Assembly: GCA_963790965.1 (NCBI GenBank)
Contig: CAWBQO010000001.1
Coordinates: forward strand, 186,001 to 250,000
Reading direction: 5' to 3'
DNA length: 64,000 bases
DNA from: CAWBQO01 sp963790965
GTDB taxonomy: Bacteria; Bacteroidota; Rhodothermia; Rhodothermales; DASSAV01
Position numbers and translations under genes: made by a program. Positions within the stretch are counted from its first letter, which is position 1. Every line of letters begins with the position of its first letter. Under the pieces are notes generated by a model. That model was not told where the DNA came from. It searched no databases and worked only from the letters and a program-made list of their open reading frames with translations. Shown here in pieces: positions 27,652-36,155 of this stretch.

Positions 27652-28950
27652 TTAGTTGCTCTGCATCACCACGGCGCTGTTGCCGCTGCCGTTCTGCATG
27701 ATCGTGCTCTCATGGCCGAGGCCGGTCTGCGTCTGGCTTGCGTAGTTTCCGCCGCCCTCGCCCATCTGATGGATGCTCGCCACGAGGTTGGTTCCAGTCT
27801 GCGTCTGATACGCTGCGTCGCCGGAGCCGGCGTTTTCCTGCAGAATCTCTGCATAAAGGCCCCCGAAACCAGCCTGCGTCTGCTCGGCGACCGCCCCGGC
27901 ACCGCCAGACTGCGTGATGACCGCCTCTGCTCCGGCCATCGCCATCTGCATCTGCGTCGCCGTGCCGCCCAGTCCGGACTGCGTGATAGCCGCATCGTGC
28001 CCGATCCCGATCTGGCTCTGGATCGCCGTATAGCCCGCTCCGCTTTGCATGATGGCGGCTTCGTGCCCGCCGAGGTCGCCCTGGGACTGAACGGCGGAGT
28101 TCAGGCTGCTGCCGAGTGTTTGCGTGACGACAGCGTGGCTCATGCCGCTGATTATCTCGCCGGACTGAATCTGGGATACGCTGGAAGCCGACCCCAACTG
28201 GTAAGCTTCTGCACGGTGGCCAAGCCCGGTCTGCATCTGTTCGGCAGTGTTCGTGCTTCCGCTCTGCTCGATGGAAGCGTAGTGTCCGTGGCCGTTCTGC
28301 TGCTGCTCCGCGGTATTGTCGCTGCCGCTCTGCATGATTATGGCCACGTGCGCGCTGGCATCTTCATCCGGAAGAACCTGGCGATCCTGGCCCTGCATGG
28401 CGGAGTTGTTGTTGCCGCTCTGCGTGATGGTGGCCGTGTTGTCGCGGCGCGCCTGGTTTTGGGAGGCAAAATTGTCGTCTCCGCTCTGGGTGATGGTTGC
28501 CTGGAGGTTGCCGAGCACTTCGCCAAGCGGCAAGCCAAAGAAGGTGCCGTCTTTTCCGGAAGCCGGCCCCTGCATCTGCACGGCGTTATTACGGCTGCCG
28601 GCCTGCGCGACGGTGGCGTCGAGGCCCCCGGCGTCGAGGCGCTTGCGGTTATGATCCTGAGTGACGCTCGCACTGTTCGACGCGCCGGACTGCGTGACGG
28701 TTGCTTTTACTGCGTCGCTGTAGTCCTTTGTCTGGTCGATGACGGCGCTGTTGGAGGGGCCGGTCTGGTAGACGTAGGCTTCCGCGCCGTTGCCGTTCTG
28801 CGTGACGCCGGCCGCGTTCGAGCTTGCGGACTGCTCGACGGTCGCCTTGTGCTGATTTCCCGTTTGCGCAACGGTCGCGTTGTTCGACTGGGCCAGCGCC
28901 GGGGAAGCGCAAAGCGCTACGAGTGAGAGTGTAGAGAGTAGCTTTTTCAT
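27652..28950 (-). CDS. Curlin-repeat protein (amyloid subunit paralogue 1)
   Basis: About 432 residues from the Met at 28950, which opens a signal peptide (MKKLLSTLSLVALCASPALAQ) like that of the other curlin genes; the 20 codons upstream are Thr/Pro-rich and not signal-like. The mature protein is built almost entirely of curlin repeats (pattern Q-x-G-x-x-N, for example ATVAQTGNQHKATVEQ and ATITQSGNNNSAMQGQ). Many repeats here are QMQ/QTQ variants rich in Met and Gly. The protein ends in SAVVMQSN. CsgA-like proteins are secreted through CsgG and assemble into surface amyloid. It is far from the csgEFG genes, on the opposite strand. Confidence 0.88.
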   Translation of the reverse strand: MKKLLSTLSLVALCASPALAQSNNATVAQTGNQHKATVEQSASSNAAGVTQNGNGAEAYVYQTGPSNSAVIDQTKDYSDAVKATVTQSGASNSASVTQDHNRKRLDAGGLDATVAQAGSRNNAVQMQGPASGKDGTFFGLPLGEVLGNLQATITQSGDDNFASQNQARRDNTATITQSGNNNSAMQGQDRQVLPDEDASAHVAIIMQSGSDNTAEQQQNGHGHYASIEQSGSTNTAEQMQTGLGHRAEAYQLGSASSVSQIQSGEIISGMSHAVVTQTLGSSLNSAVQSQGDLGGHEAAIMQSGAGYTAIQSQIGIGHDAAITQSGLGGTATQMQMAMAGAEAVITQSGGAGAVAEQTQAGFGGLYAEILQENAGSGDAAYQTQTGTNLVASIHQMGEGGGNYASQTQTGLGHESTIMQNGSGNSAVVMQSN

Positions 28951-29313
28951 GGGTGTCGAGGGGGTTGTTGTTGGAGTGGATGGGGTGGCTTTGGAGCGCG
29001 TTCGCCTCATCCTTTTTAACAGATTATCCCGCTGCGGGCGTCGTTACCGGCGGGTATGGATCTCGCTTTCGTAGTGTTTGGTGCATTGACAGAAGGCATT
29101 CGGCGCACGGGCCAAAGGAGGCGCTGCATCATGAACAACTCGCGAAAAAGGCGCGAAGCCGAAGCCCCGCGCCCTTTTGGAAGAAGATTGACCTGCCCTT
29201 TGCTTCTGAAGAGGTCCCGCCGAGTTTTCGCCGCCGGACTGCGCCTCAACGGCACGGTGGCAGGCTGTATATTTGTCGTCCATTGCGGTCCCATTCCCCT
29301 GCCCATCGCGATC
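28951..29313. other. Divergent intergenic region
   Basis: This 363-bp gap separates a minus-strand curlin gene from the plus-strand gene at 29314. The plus-strand frame stays open back to an ATG at 29056, but that extension is rich in Arg and Cys with no domain character, so I treat it as non-coding. No clear promoter box was found. Confidence 0.4.
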
Positions 29314-30075
29314 ATGAGTGACGTTGAAAAGAAGGATGTGTTTGAGCTTCGTACCGGCGACCAGTTGACTGCCGAAGTCGAGCTGCGGCGCGGCGACAGC
29401 GTCTGGCTGGACCGTTTCGGAGAACACGACGTGAAGATCCGCCGCGTCTCCGGCGATGCCCCATCGCCCCCCGGAACGCCCGTTTACGTGGCGGACCGCG
29501 ATCCTGCGTCCGGCGCGCTCGCGCTTCGTCTGGCCCCGGATGCGCCGGGGGCGGCGCTTGCGGTCGTACCGGATGAAGTGCTCGAAAGCTACCTGCCGTT
29601 CTTTCGCGACACGGCGCTTCCCGCCGCAGCGCTGAATGCTTATCGGGCCGGACAGACTCTTTGGGAGCCGGCGTTCTGCGATACCTCGTGGAAGTTCGGC
29701 GGGTTCGTAGCGCCGCACCGCTACGTCATCTTCTCCGCGTCGGCGCGCGCACTTCCTGATCCGCGCGCTGAAGCCTGGGGGCTGAGCCTGTGGCCGCACG
29801 GCCGGTTGTTCCGCGTGATTGGCGTGCTGCACGCTGGAGCGCAGTCGCAGATCGCTCTTCTGGATGTACACGAGGGATTTGCCGCAACGTGTAGCGATGC
29901 CGAGCGGGAGGCGCTTTCGCAGAAGCTTGCAGCCTTCGCGCAGCACCTTTTCGAACAAGCGCGGGAGGCAGCGCCGGTGGCGGAATTGAACCAGGATGAG
30001 TGGCGGAAGCGGCTTGTCGATCCGGTCGGCATCAACGAGGACGGCGTGCCGTTTCCGCTGCCGGTAAGTCTATAA
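29314..30075 (+). CDS. Hypothetical protein embedded in the curlin gene pair
   Basis: A 253-residue protein with no signal peptide or membrane segment from the chosen Met (MSDVEKKDVFELRTGDQL). I do not recognise the family. It is acidic, with an N-terminal half of short predicted strands (TGDQLTAEVELRRGDSVWLD, TPVYVADRDPASGALALRL) and a mixed C-terminal half ending in VGINEDGVPFPLPVSL. A hairpin terminator follows at 30083. It is the only plus-strand gene between two minus-strand curlin genes. The product looks cytoplasmic, so it is not an obvious curli part. Confidence 0.7.
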   Translation: MSDVEKKDVFELRTGDQLTAEVELRRGDSVWLDRFGEHDVKIRRVSGDAPSPPGTPVYVADRDPASGALALRLAPDAPGAALAVVPDEVLESYLPFFRDTALPAAALNAYRAGQTLWEPAFCDTSWKFGGFVAPHRYVIFSASARALPDPRAEAWGLSLWPHGRLFRVIGVLHAGAQSQIALLDVHEGFAATCSDAEREALSQKLAAFAQHLFEQAREAAPVAELNQDEWRKRLVDPVGINEDGVPFPLPVSL

Positions 30076-30082
30076 CGGCACA

Positions 30083-30112
30083 GGGGGTGCCGCTCCTGCG
30101 AGCAGCACCCCC
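30083..30112. terminator. Convergent hairpin terminator
   Basis: GGGGGTGC (30083-30090) pairs with GCACCCCC (30105-30112). It lies 8 bp after the stop of the plus-strand gene and 51 bp after the stop of the minus-strand curlin gene, so it can serve both. Confidence 0.55.
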
Positions 30113-30162
30113 CTCCGAGTACGTGAGGCCGGACCCTAAGGCACCCTTCTCACGTGCAGGGT

Positions 30163-31851
30163 TCAGTTTTGCGTGATCGTGCTCATGTTGCCGGTGCCGT
30201 TGATCAGCACATCGGCGCTGTTGCCGAGGCCGGTCTGGCTTACGTCTACGGTGTTGCCGTTGCTGAACATCATCGTTCCGATGGTGATCTCTGCAGAGGA
30301 GCCGCCGGTCTGCATAAGACCTACGATATTATCGCTGCCGGAGATGTCGATGCCGGCTCCGTTGTAGCCGCTTCCTGCTGCGTTGCCGTTTCCGTTCTGC
30401 ACGGCTGTGACATGGTTCCGGTCGCCTTCGATGGAGCCGGAAAGCACGTTGCTGTTGCCGAGCTGATCGAGGTCGACTGTGTTGTCGTCGGTGTTCGCCG
30501 CCTGACCCGGGAGCGTGGTGCCGGTATTCGGGCCGGTGCCACGCAGGTTGAAGTACGTGAAGTTGCCGTTTCCAACCTGATCGAGAGTCACCTCGTTGCG
30601 ATTGCCGCCGATCTCGACGAGCGTCCCGTTGCGGCCGCTGTTGATATCGCTGCCGATTTGCGTGATCTTCAAGTCGTTGGACGTGCCGGACACGATCGTC
30701 TCGCCGGCGCTGTTCTTGTAGCCAAACTGCGTGATGGAGGTCGTGTTATCGCTGCCAACCATCTGAGCACGCGCCGTATTCTCGCTGCCTTCCTGACCGA
30801 TGGTCGCATCCTGGTTGGTGCCCGTCTGCGTCAGCCGCGCAAGGTTGCTGGTTCCATCCTGATCGATGTCGAGGGAGTGGCTTCCGCCGTCCTGGACCAG
30901 GTCGCCATCGACCACGGTCTCGGCGCGGTTGGAGGTGCCCTTCTGCGTCACGACGGCGGTATGCCCACCGGCTTCGCCCTTCTGATCAAGGTGGACGTAG
31001 TTGCTCGTTCCGTCTTGCTCGATTGTTGCCGAGTTCATGGCACTTGCCGATCCTCCCTGCAGAATGGAAGCGTCGTTCAAGTTGCCCTTCTGGTCGATCT
31101 CTGCATAGTGGTTGGGGTTGATCGCAACGCTGTTCCACTGCTCGATGGCGGCCTTATTAGCCGTTCCGCTCTGGCTTATGATGGCTTCGGCGTTGACCTG
31201 GAGCGACTGATTCACCTTCGCGACGTTGTTCGTTCCGTCCTGGTCAACATTGGCTATCGCTTTGACGGGGCTGATATCCAGACCGGAAACCGGTGTGTCG
31301 CGATCCTGCAGCACATCGGCCTGGTTGCCGGTGCCGGACTGCATGATGTCGGACTCGTTGTTGTCACCGGCGCGCTGGTAGTTGTAGGCGCGGTTGCCCT
31401 CGCCTTTCTGGTCGATGTAGGACTCTGATTGGCGTGAGCCGCTCTGCTTAATTTCGGCCTGGTTGCCACCCACGCCCGTTCCATCCTGGCGAATCTCTGC
31501 AACTTCGCCGCGCGCGCCGCTGATATTGATCGTCGCCGTAGAGGCTGCGCCCTTCTGGTCAACGAGAACTTCGCTGCCGTTGTAAGCTGCGGCACCTCCG
31601 CCGTTCTTCTGATAAACGGTAGCGGTATGTCCGCTTCCGGCTTGGTTCACTTCAGCCGAGTTGGTGGACTGGAGCGACGCACTGGTACCTCCGTCGATCT
31701 GCGTCACATTTGCGGTGTGGCCGGAGCCGGTTTGCGCGACGGTGGCTTCGTTCAGGCGGCCCGTCTGGTCGGTGGTGGCTGTGTTGCTCTGCGCGAAAGA
31801 GACGCCCGTCGTGAGGGCGATCGCACATGCGAGGGAGAGGAGCTTCTTCAT
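30163..31851 (-). CDS. Curlin-repeat protein (amyloid subunit paralogue 2)
   Basis: At 562 residues this is the longest curlin-repeat protein here. Signal peptide MKKLLSLACAIALTTGVSFAQ, then more than twenty imperfect repeats with the Q-x-G-x-x-N core (ATTDQTGRLNEATVAQTG, ATIGQEGSENTARAQ, NTTSITQFGYKNSAGE), ending in GTGNMSTITQN. That ending closely matches the plus-strand curlins 25 kb away. Frequent Asp in the position before Gly (DQDGTSN, EQDGTSN) distinguishes it from paralogue 1. A hairpin of the type found before two other curlin genes lies 35 nt upstream (31887-31901). Confidence 0.9.
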   Translation of the reverse strand: MKKLLSLACAIALTTGVSFAQSNTATTDQTGRLNEATVAQTGSGHTANVTQIDGGTSASLQSTNSAEVNQAGSGHTATVYQKNGGGAAAYNGSEVLVDQKGAASTATINISGARGEVAEIRQDGTGVGGNQAEIKQSGSRQSESYIDQKGEGNRAYNYQRAGDNNESDIMQSGTGNQADVLQDRDTPVSGLDISPVKAIANVDQDGTNNVAKVNQSLQVNAEAIISQSGTANKAAIEQWNSVAINPNHYAEIDQKGNLNDASILQGGSASAMNSATIEQDGTSNYVHLDQKGEAGGHTAVVTQKGTSNRAETVVDGDLVQDGGSHSLDIDQDGTSNLARLTQTGTNQDATIGQEGSENTARAQMVGSDNTTSITQFGYKNSAGETIVSGTSNDLKITQIGSDINSGRNGTLVEIGGNRNEVTLDQVGNGNFTYFNLRGTGPNTGTTLPGQAANTDDNTVDLDQLGNSNVLSGSIEGDRNHVTAVQNGNGNAAGSGYNGAGIDISGSDNIVGLMQTGGSSAEITIGTMMFSNGNTVDVSQTGLGNSADVLINGTGNMSTITQN

Positions 31852-31886
31852 AGACCCTTTAACCTGTGAGTTCTACCGGGTTGGCC

Positions 31887-31901
31887 GGCGCACTTTGCGC
31901 C
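31887..31901 (-). promoter_or_regulatory. Leader hairpin upstream of curlin paralogue 2
   Basis: GGCGCA and TGCGCC form a 6-bp stem with a 3-nt loop, 35 nt before the start codon at 31851. The same geometry occurs before the curlin genes at 55307 and 56637. Just upstream, CTGTAGC (31920-31926) and GCTACAG (31941-31947) form a second inverted repeat. Confidence 0.45.
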
Positions 31902-32150
31902 TGTGTTTGCCTCGCCGATCTGTAGCGTAGACTAACCCCGGCTACAGGCTGGAAGAGGTGGGATGCGGCGTATCCGATTGTCGTGTGTGGCGCACACTGG
32001 AACCGCTTTTCGGCGCATGAACGTTGTTGCGACGGCCTTTAGCCGCGGCGACCCCGGCTATGCGCCTGCTGTTTCGCCTGGCATCCGGACATTCGGCACC
32101 GGTGACGCTCTCCGGTGAACGGTCTTTGCGTCTGATGCCGTGAGGAAGGA

Positions 32151-32562
32151 ATGATTTTGACGCAGAGGCGCGGAGTCGCAGAGACTCTTTCACCGTGACG
32201 GTCGCGGCATTCGCCCGCATGCCTGTAGGGGCGCGATGTATCGTCCCCGTACTGCGGAATAAAACAGATCCTTCGCTGCGCTCAGGATGACAAGTGGGGC
32301 GGGCGGAGGATGACGGGCGGGGCGGAGGATGACGGGCGGGGCGGAGGATGACGGACGGGGCGGAGGATGACGGGCGGGGCGGAGGATGACGGGCGGGCGG
32401 CGTTGTTGTTCTTGTCCGGGGCGGCGGGTGGGCTGGGGGTGCGTGGTTGCCCCTTGAGGAGGTCCCTCCGCGCGGCGGCGGGTGGGGTGGGTTCAGGATG
32501 AGGGCCCGTGGCGCCGCCTTGGTCGGGATGACAGTCTGGGAGGGCGGTGCCTTTCGGGGCGG
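32151..32562. repeat. Long GC-rich repeat, unit 1
   Basis: First of two directly adjacent copies. It runs through GACGCAGAGGCGCGGAG, TGTATCGTCCCCGTACTG, an AGATCCTTCGCTGCGCTCAG motif, the minisatellite at 32303-32400, and GAGGTCCCTCCGCGCGGCGG. Open frames across it are simple-sequence artefacts. The rest of the 31852-32977 gap outside the two units shows no gene. Confidence 0.85.
32303..32400. repeat. 19-bp minisatellite
   Basis: About five tandem units of GCGGAGGATGACGGGCGGG with one or two substitutions. Repeat unit 2 has a single unit at the matching place, which accounts for the roughly 75-bp length difference between the two long repeats. Confidence 0.85.
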
Positions 32563-32899
32563 ATGATTTTGACGCAGAGGCGCGGAGGCGCAGAGACTTT
32601 TTCGCCGTGGCGGTCGCGGCATTCGCCCGGATGCCTGTAGGGGTGCGATGTATCGTCCCCGTACTGCGAATGAAACAGATCCTTCGCTGCGCTCAGGATG
32701 ACAACTGTGGGGCGGGCGGAGGATGACGGGCGGGCGGCGTTGTTGTTCTTGTCCGGGGCGGCGGGTGGGCTGGGGGTGCGTGGTTGCCCCGTGAGGAGGT
32801 CCCTCCGCGCGGCGGCGGGTGGGGTGGGTTCAGGATGAGGGCCCGTGGCGCCGCCTTGGTCGGGATGACAGTTTGGGAGGGCGGTGCCTTTCGGGGCGG
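32563..32899. repeat. Long GC-rich repeat, unit 2
   Basis: Direct copy of unit 1 in the same order and orientation, shortened at the minisatellite. A more diverged copy of the same block lies at 47835-48148. Confidence 0.85.
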
Positions 32900-32977
32900 G
32901 CTGACGCGCGGCGCTCAACCGTTGCCATTCTCTGCGTCTCTGCGTCAGATTCTGGGGGGCGCGGGATTCGGGTGCGG

Positions 32978-33613
32978 TCAGTCGTCCTGGCCCTGGAACC
33001 AATAGTCGTCTATCAGGACGGCGGTGACGGCTTCTTTCGCGGTGTAGCGCTCGAACTGCTCGATGTCCGACTGCCCCACGCCCAGGTTCGTCCCGCGCAC
33101 TTCGTACAGGTAGTCCTGCGAGGGTGCCTTCATCCTGAAGTACACTTCGTAAGACGGGATGTTGATCTGGCCGATGTTGCGCACGCGGTAACCAACATTC
33201 ACGTACGTGCTGTCTCCCGATATCCGGGTGCTCCAGTTCGTGATCTCCACCGACATCGCCGGGCGATCCGCTTCTTCCGCCACGGACAGAAACACGGTGG
33301 CCTCTGCCGTCCGGTTCTCCCGCACCGAGACGGTCGCGGTGTTCTTGGCGAAATCAGGGTGGTTGGCGGTGATGGTGTAGTTGCCGACGTCGATGTTGTC
33401 GAACTTGAAATTGCCCTGTGCGTCCGCCACGATGGCATCGGTCGGCGGACTCGTCGTGACGCTTGCGCCCGCGATGGCCTCCTTATTCTCAAAGTTGAGA
33501 ACACGGCCGTGGATGGATCCGGTCAGCTCCGGGCTGAGCGTAGCGTCCTTGCAGGCCGCGAGAAAGAGCACGCCAAGAATAAGGCTGCCGAGGAGGAAGC
33601 GGGAACGAGTCAC
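32978..33613 (-). CDS. Lipoprotein with carboxypeptidase-regulatory-like domain
   Basis: A 211-residue lipoprotein (signal ending GVLFLAAC, Cys 21). Residues about 30-110 form a carboxypeptidase-regulatory-like beta domain (GSIHGRVLNFENKEAIAGAS, VADAQGNFKFDNIDVGNYTI). Residues 120-205 form a second beta domain (VEITNWSTRISGDSTYVNV, YEVYFRMKAPSQDYLYEVRG). It lies 38 bp downstream of the CsgH-like gene on the same strand, so a role in curli assembly or in holding subunits at the membrane is possible, but this rests on position only. Confidence 0.7.
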   Translation of the reverse strand: MTRSRFLLGSLILGVLFLAACKDATLSPELTGSIHGRVLNFENKEAIAGASVTTSPPTDAIVADAQGNFKFDNIDVGNYTITANHPDFAKNTATVSVRENRTAEATVFLSVAEEADRPAMSVEITNWSTRISGDSTYVNVGYRVRNIGQINIPSYEVYFRMKAPSQDYLYEVRGTNLGVGQSDIEQFERYTAKEAVTAVLIDDYWFQGQDD

Positions 33614-33651
33614 AGCAGAAACAGGAATGATTTACTACGCAGGTTTACGGT

Positions 33652-34017
33652 TCAGTCCGGCGCGCCGACGGTCCATGCACGCCGATCCTTGCCTACGATG
33701 CAGTCCGATGCCAGCACCGTGAGCTTGACCACGATCTCGTCGCCCGTCGCGGCATTGATCCGGACCGTGGAGAGCGGCGCGCCGCGTTCAGGCACCTTTC
33801 CCCCCTGACGAGACGTGGAGGTGCCGGACTTGCCCTTTTTCTCCACCGTCAGAAAGTACTCGAGGTTGTCGTAAGCCAGTTCTGCATCAACGAACGTGCC
33901 ATTTATCGTGTAGGCATCTCCTTCGTGGGCGACAAGGATGTGGGCACCGGAGGAATCGGGCGGAGTGGCAGCGGTTCCGAGAAGGAGTCCAACCGCCAGT
34001 GTAAGAAGCGTACTCAT
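33652..34017 (-). CDS. csgH: CsgH-like curli chaperone
   Basis: A 121-residue protein with a short signal peptide (MSTLLTLAVGLLLGTAA). The mature part is a small beta domain with YFLTVEKKGKSGTSTSRQGG, followed by GDEIVVKLTVLASDC. The G-x-S-x-S-x-Q-G-G pattern is what I recall from CsgH, the alphaproteobacterial periplasmic protein that blocks premature curli fibre formation. Size fits as well. CsgC, the enterobacterial functional analogue, has no such motif. No other csgC/csgH candidate is visible in the window. The assignment rests on motif and context rather than a full alignment. Confidence 0.6.
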   Translation of the reverse strand: MSTLLTLAVGLLLGTAATPPDSSGAHILVAHEGDAYTINGTFVDAELAYDNLEYFLTVEKKGKSGTSTSRQGGKVPERGAPLSTVRINAATGDEIVVKLTVLASDCIVGKDRRAWTVGAPD

Positions 34018-34252
34018 GGCATCCAGGGTTACAAGTTAGGTACAAGGTACATACAGCTTCGGCGAAAGGCAATACAGTTTAGCAGCACAGAGACGACCGC
34101 GCGCCTTTTCGCGCAACAATTCACAGTAGTCTCCCCCCGGCGCGCAACAATAAACGATTCCACGTCTGCCGTCGCCCTTTAATTCAGACCCGAGAGGCCG
34201 ATACCCTGCCCAGCGGCGGCCTTTCGCCCGTCGCGGTTCAAACCGGACGTAT
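34018..34252. other. Divergent intergenic region
   Basis: A 235-bp gap between the minus-strand csgH-like gene and the plus-strand PAS gene. No repeat, hairpin or clear promoter stood out. Confidence 0.4.
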
Positions 34253-34777
34253 ATGGCTTTATCTCTTTCCCCGCTCACCGGCATCGAGCGGCCATTCACC
34301 GACGACGAGATCATCGTCAGCAAAACGGACCTGAGCGGACGCATCACCTACGTGAACGATGTCTTCGTCAGGGTGTCGGCGTTCTCCCGCAATGAACTCA
34401 TCGGCGCGGCGCACAGCATCATCCGCCATCCGGATATGCCGCGCGGCGTCTTCCAGCTCCTGTGGGATACGATCCAGGAAGGTCGCGAGTTGTTCGCTTA
34501 CGTCGTCAATCGTGCTAAAAACGGCGACCATTACTGGGTGTACGCCCACATCACGCCCACTTTCGACGCGGCGGGCAAGATTGCGGGTTACCACTCCAAC
34601 CGTCGCACGGTGGACCGGAAGGCTTTGCCGGAAATCGAAGCGCTCTACCGAGACATGCGCGCCGTCGAAGCGCGCCAGGCGCGAAAGCAGGATGCCGTCA
34701 GCGCGTCCGTGGATTACCTGAACCAGAACCTCAGCCGGCTTAACCTTTCTTACGATGAATACGTCTGGACACGCTGA
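34253..34777 (+). CDS. Aer-like PAS sensor protein
   Basis: A 174-residue cytoplasmic PAS-domain protein. It reads IVSKTDLSGRITYVNDVFVR, then SRNELIGAAHSIIRHPDMPR, VFQLLWDTIQEGRELFAYVVN and KNGDHYWVYAHITP, matching the FAD-binding PAS of the aerotaxis receptor Aer nearly motif for motif. After the PAS it has a short helical tail and stops. No membrane helix or HAMP follows. The next gene, a chemotaxis transducer with no sensor, starts inside its last codons (23-bp overlap). The pair probably acts as a split redox/oxygen receptor. Confidence 0.88.
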   Translation: MALSLSPLTGIERPFTDDEIIVSKTDLSGRITYVNDVFVRVSAFSRNELIGAAHSIIRHPDMPRGVFQLLWDTIQEGRELFAYVVNRAKNGDHYWVYAHITPTFDAAGKIAGYHSNRRTVDRKALPEIEALYRDMRAVEARQARKQDAVSASVDYLNQNLSRLNLSYDEYVWTR

Positions 34778-36155
34778 ATCCCCGTCTGTGTTGCAGCGCA
34801 TTCGTCTTGCCCTGCGCCCGGCTTCCGTCCGGCGGATGGAGGCGGAACTGGCGGCCTGCCGCGCCGAGTGCGACCGGCAGAGCGCCGAACTCTACCACTA
34901 CGACACAGCTCTCGGCGACATAGAGGCGCTGTGCACTGCCATGGCCGGCGGCAATCTCGAACTGCGCTACATTGACCACGACGGCGATGATCGGCTGGAC
35001 CGAGTAGGACGGAGCCTGAACCACCTGACCGACCTCATGGACGCTTACGTCCGCGAGTCGACGGCGGCCCTTGCGGCGGCCAGTGAAGGGCGCTTTTACC
35101 GCCGCTTCCTTGTGCGCGGGATGCTCGGGACCTTTGGCTCCGGCGCGCGCGCTATCAACACGGCCACGCGGCGGATGGAGGAGCAGGCGGGCCGGCTTGC
35201 GCAATCGGAAGAGGAGCGCCTGAAGCTCGCATCCGACTTTCAGCGCACCGTGATGGAGATTGTGGTGAGCGTGGCGTCGGCCGCGGAAGAGGCTGCAGCG
35301 GCGGCAGGTGACCTGACGACTGCAGCCGATGGAGCGCGCCACCAGTCCTCTGCAGCGGCAGAGGCTTCGGCAAGGGCGCTGGCCGAGCTGACGATCACGG
35401 CCGAAGCGGGCCATGCCGTCGAACGCTCGGTCGAGAGCATCGAGTCCGAGGTGCGGCAGGCGGAGCTTTCTACCAACGCGGCGATCGCGGGCGTCGAGAA
35501 GATCAGCGGCAGCCTCGACGGTCTGACGGACGGCTCCCGGGCGATCGGCGAGGTGGTCGCGCTCATCGAGGGCATCGCGTCGCAAACGCGCCTGCTGTCC
35601 CTCAACGCTTCCATCGAGGCGGCACGCGCCGGTGAGGCAGGTCGTGGGTTCTCGGTCGTAGCGAGCGAAGTCGGCAAGCTCGCTGCGCGCACAGCCGAGG
35701 CCACGGGACAGATTTCTGAACAGGTCCGAACGATGCAGGCCGCCACGGAAGGCGCTGCTGCAGCCATCACGGCGCTTGCCGACGCCACCCGCACGGCCTC
35801 CGCCGGGATCGCGGCAGCCGTGGCCCACCAGCGCACGGCGACCCAGCGCATCGACGTGGGCATCCGCCAGGCGGGCATTGAAGCGGAAGCTTCTTCGACG
35901 GCGCTGACCGGCGTTCAAGATGCGGCCGAAAACACCAACACCGCTGCGGTCGAAATGCGTTCGACGGCGGAGAGCCTTGCCGGTATGTCCACGCAGCTGC
36001 AGGAGGCGGTTGCGCTCTTTCTCAAGAACATCGGCGGCGCGGATGAAAAAGGCGGATCGAACACCGTGACGCTGTCCATCACGCCGCGCCGCGCTCCGGC
36101 TTACGGCTCGACCACGACGCCTTTCCAGAAGGCAAGCTTCCCGCGGATGGCCTGA
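34755..36155 (+). CDS. Soluble methyl-accepting chemotaxis transducer
   Basis: A 466-residue protein without signal peptide or membrane helices. The N-terminal part is coiled-coil and possibly HAMP-like (RVGRSLNHLTDLMDAYVRES about 80-100, SEGRFYRRFLVRGMLGTFG). Residues about 155-440 form the MCP signalling helix pair with the hairpin tip IEGIASQTRLLSLNASIEAA followed by RAGEAGRGFSVVASEVGKLA. There is no C-terminal NWETF-type receptor-methylase tether. It overlaps the upstream PAS gene by 23 bp, implying coupled translation. Input probably comes from that PAS protein; CheA/CheW are not in the window. Its 3' end overlaps the convergent DUF427 gene by 55 bp. Confidence 0.9.
   Translation: MNTSGHAESPSVLQRIRLALRPASVRRMEAELAACRAECDRQSAELYHYDTALGDIEALCTAMAGGNLELRYIDHDGDDRLDRVGRSLNHLTDLMDAYVRESTAALAAASEGRFYRRFLVRGMLGTFGSGARAINTATRRMEEQAGRLAQSEEERLKLASDFQRTVMEIVVSVASAAEEAAAAAGDLTTAADGARHQSSAAAEASARALAELTITAEAGHAVERSVESIESEVRQAELSTNAAIAGVEKISGSLDGLTDGSRAIGEVVALIEGIASQTRLLSLNASIEAARAGEAGRGFSVVASEVGKLAARTAEATGQISEQVRTMQAATEGAAAAITALADATRTASAGIAAAVAHQRTATQRIDVGIRQAGIEAEASSTALTGVQDAAENTNTAAVEMRSTAESLAGMSTQLQEAVALFLKNIGGADEKGGSNTVTLSITPRRAPAYGSTTTPFQKASFPRMA

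Noticed and set aside
29056..29313. N-terminal extension of the unknown gene at 29314
   Set aside because: The extra 86 residues are Arg/Cys-rich with no structure, and the Met at 29314 begins the protein-like composition.
27589..31428. Long plus-strand frames opposite the two minus-strand curlin genes
   Set aside because: They result from the regular repeat of the curlin genes, which gives periodic antisense codons free of stops.
32303..32400. Short tandem repeats considered as a CRISPR array
   Set aside because: Units of 19 bp are contiguous with no spacers, and no cas genes are present.
31942..33002. Pro/Arg-rich minus-strand frames across the long GC-rich repeats
   Set aside because: They translate simple repeats, contain no domain and have no ribosome-binding site.
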